A model generated the notes under the pieces. That model was not told the DNA's origin. It ran no database searches and worked only from the letters and a program-made list of their open reading frames with translations. The position numbers and the translations under genes are program-made. From contig JAUIHQ010000003.1 in the NCBI GenBank assembly GCA_030432155.1, forward strand, positions 1-50,110: a stretch of DNA of 50,110 bases, read 5' to 3'. The stretch's first letter is position 1; each line of letters starts with the position of its first letter. Positions 49,308 through 50,110 of this stretch are shown here, piece by piece. The stretch is from a bacterium (GTDB lineage: Bacteria; Verrucomicrobiota; Kiritimatiellia; CAIVKH01).

Positions 49308-49336
49308 TTGCATATATTGCCCGCCCTTCGTACGCT
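49308..49336 (+). promoter_or_regulatory. Candidate promoter of the multihaem lipoprotein
   Basis: TTGCAT (49308-49313), a 17-bp spacer and TACGCT (49331-49336) end six bases before the ATG at 49343, with no Shine-Dalgarno sequence. The -35 box is weak. Confidence 0.35.
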
Positions 49337-49342
49337 TCAACA

Positions 49343-50110
49343 ATGACCACCCTTGATGTACGGCAGTCTCTTTCAGCGCTCTTCTTCTGTTGTGCTGTTG
49401 CCGGTTGCGGGCCCTCCCGGCCCGCCCCTCATGTCGAGCCGGTCATCGATGAGACCCTTGCCGCGGCTTCCGTGATCCCCCCGGCATCAGCCCGGGCCTG
49501 TGCGGAATGTCACGAAAGGGAATACCGGGAATGGCTGGCGTCCCAGCATGCTCACGCCAATCGCCTGGTTTCGGATGACGAGGATGCCGGGGCGTTCACC
49601 CCCGACCGCACCGTGGAGGAAGGTTCGTTCACCACCACGATGTCACACCCCGCATCCGGCGTCTTTCGCTTCATCGCCGCATTTAGCAACCAAACCCCGT
49701 CGGTTCACGATGCCGAGGCGGTCATCGGCATCACCCCGCTCCGGCAGTACCTTGTTCCCTTCCCCGGTGGAAGACTCCAGACCGTCGATGTTTCCTACGA
49801 TCCGCGAAGCAACGACTGGTTCAACGCCCAGGGCAGCGAAAATCGGCAGCCCCATGAATGGGGGTTCTGGAAAAACCGGAGCATGACCTGGAACGTCCAA
49901 TGTGCGTTCTGCCACATGACCGGATTCGAAAAGAACTACGACATCGACACCGATGCCTATGCGTCAACCTGGAAGGCCATGGGCATTTCCTGCGCCCAGT
50001 GCCACGGTGACATGACCGCCCACATGGAGAACCCCGGTGCGCCGGTGGACGCCTCGGTGACGGCATCGTCCGACATGATCATGGATAACTGCGCTTCCTG
50101 CCATGCCCGG
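49343..50110 (+). CDS. Multihaem c-type cytochrome lipoprotein (3' end outside window)
   Basis: Not in the ORF track because the frame stays open to the right edge; 256 codons are visible from the ATG at 49343. The N-terminus is a lipoprotein signal peptide with lipobox VAGC (ALFFCCAVAGCGPS). Four haem sites appear before the edge: CAECH (with the frequent context HEREYREWLASQHAHA), CAFCH, CAQCH and CASCH. It belongs to the group of outer- or inner-membrane-anchored multihaem cytochromes with a YxxWxxSxHA motif, often followed by TPRs; whether that is so here cannot be seen. Its position after cydAB may mean a joint role in respiration, but it has its own likely promoter. Confidence 0.85.
   Translation, partial: MTTLDVRQSLSALFFCCAVAGCGPSRPAPHVEPVIDETLAAASVIPPASARACAECHEREYREWLASQHAHANRLVSDDEDAGAFTPDRTVEEGSFTTTMSHPASGVFRFIAAFSNQTPSVHDAEAVIGITPLRQYLVPFPGGRLQTVDVSYDPRSNDWFNAQGSENRQPHEWGFWKNRSMTWNVQCAFCHMTGFEKNYDIDTDAYASTWKAMGISCAQCHGDMTAHMENPGAPVDASVTASSDMIMDNCASCHAR

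Overview
The window is GC-rich bacterial chromosome with dense, mostly operonic coding. No rRNA, tRNA, CRISPR array, integrase or phage gene is visible. The gene set suggests a PVC-superphylum bacterium, most likely Kiritimatiellota or a relative. The pointers are an arylsulfatase, secreted proteins with a recurrent C-terminal beta module, a DUF2723 glycosyltransferase-like protein, a CPXCG-motif protein, a multihaem cytochrome and palindromic intergenic repeats. This placement is inferred from gene content only; there is no marker gene to prove it.

Layout. 1-5.1 kb: the 3' part of a secreted sugar-dehydrogenase-like/dihaem cytochrome protein (cut by the window edge), a DUF318/ArsP-type permease, a small exported protein, an acidic/basic two-tone protein and an HNH endonuclease. 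5.2-9.6 kb: an operon of PAS histidine kinase, NtrC-type sigma-54 activator and ArnT/GT39-like membrane glycosyltransferase. 9.5-12.4 kb (minus): a TPR lipoprotein and a long coiled-coil envelope protein, translationally coupled. 12.5-15.9 kb: a MATE exporter, an M29-like metallopeptidase and a free-standing OvoA-C-terminal-type methyltransferase. 16-20.4 kb: a sulfatase, a VapBC-type toxin-antitoxin pair and a QueC-like PP-loop protein, separated by repeat-rich spacers including a 132-bp MITE with a target-site duplication.

20.4-28.6 kb is the centrepiece: fourteen tightly overlapping genes in the order of the archaeal mbhABCDEFGHIJKLMN operon. They encode a membrane-bound group 4 [NiFe] hydrogenase fused to an Mrp-type cation antiporter. 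Both CxxC pairs of the NiFe site are intact, so it should be a ferredoxin-driven, H2-evolving, ion-pumping complex and not one of the non-hydrogenase Mbs/Mbx relatives.

28.6-31.5 kb: an HD-domain protein, a CPXCG zinc-ribbon-like protein overlapping a LysM amidase, and a second RHH/PIN toxin-antitoxin pair. 31.7-34.5 kb: a nine-haem secreted cytochrome. 34.8-40.7 kb: a DUF2723/TPR membrane protein followed by surA-like, pdxA and rsmA genes, an order also known from Escherichia coli. 40.8-46.8 kb: two large secreted proteins. 47-50.1 kb: cytochrome bd oxidase (cydAB) and the start of a multihaem lipoprotein cut by the right edge.

Metabolically, the hydrogenase suggests fermentation with H2 evolution and Na+/H+ pumping. 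Cytochrome bd would deal with traces of O2, and secreted c-type cytochromes imply periplasmic or surface electron transfer. Several genes without a Shine-Dalgarno sequence have a TANNNT -10 box only 6-12 bases before the start codon, which suggests leaderless or near-leaderless transcripts. Three covarying copies of a small GGGCA..C/G..TGCCC hairpin sit between convergent genes.
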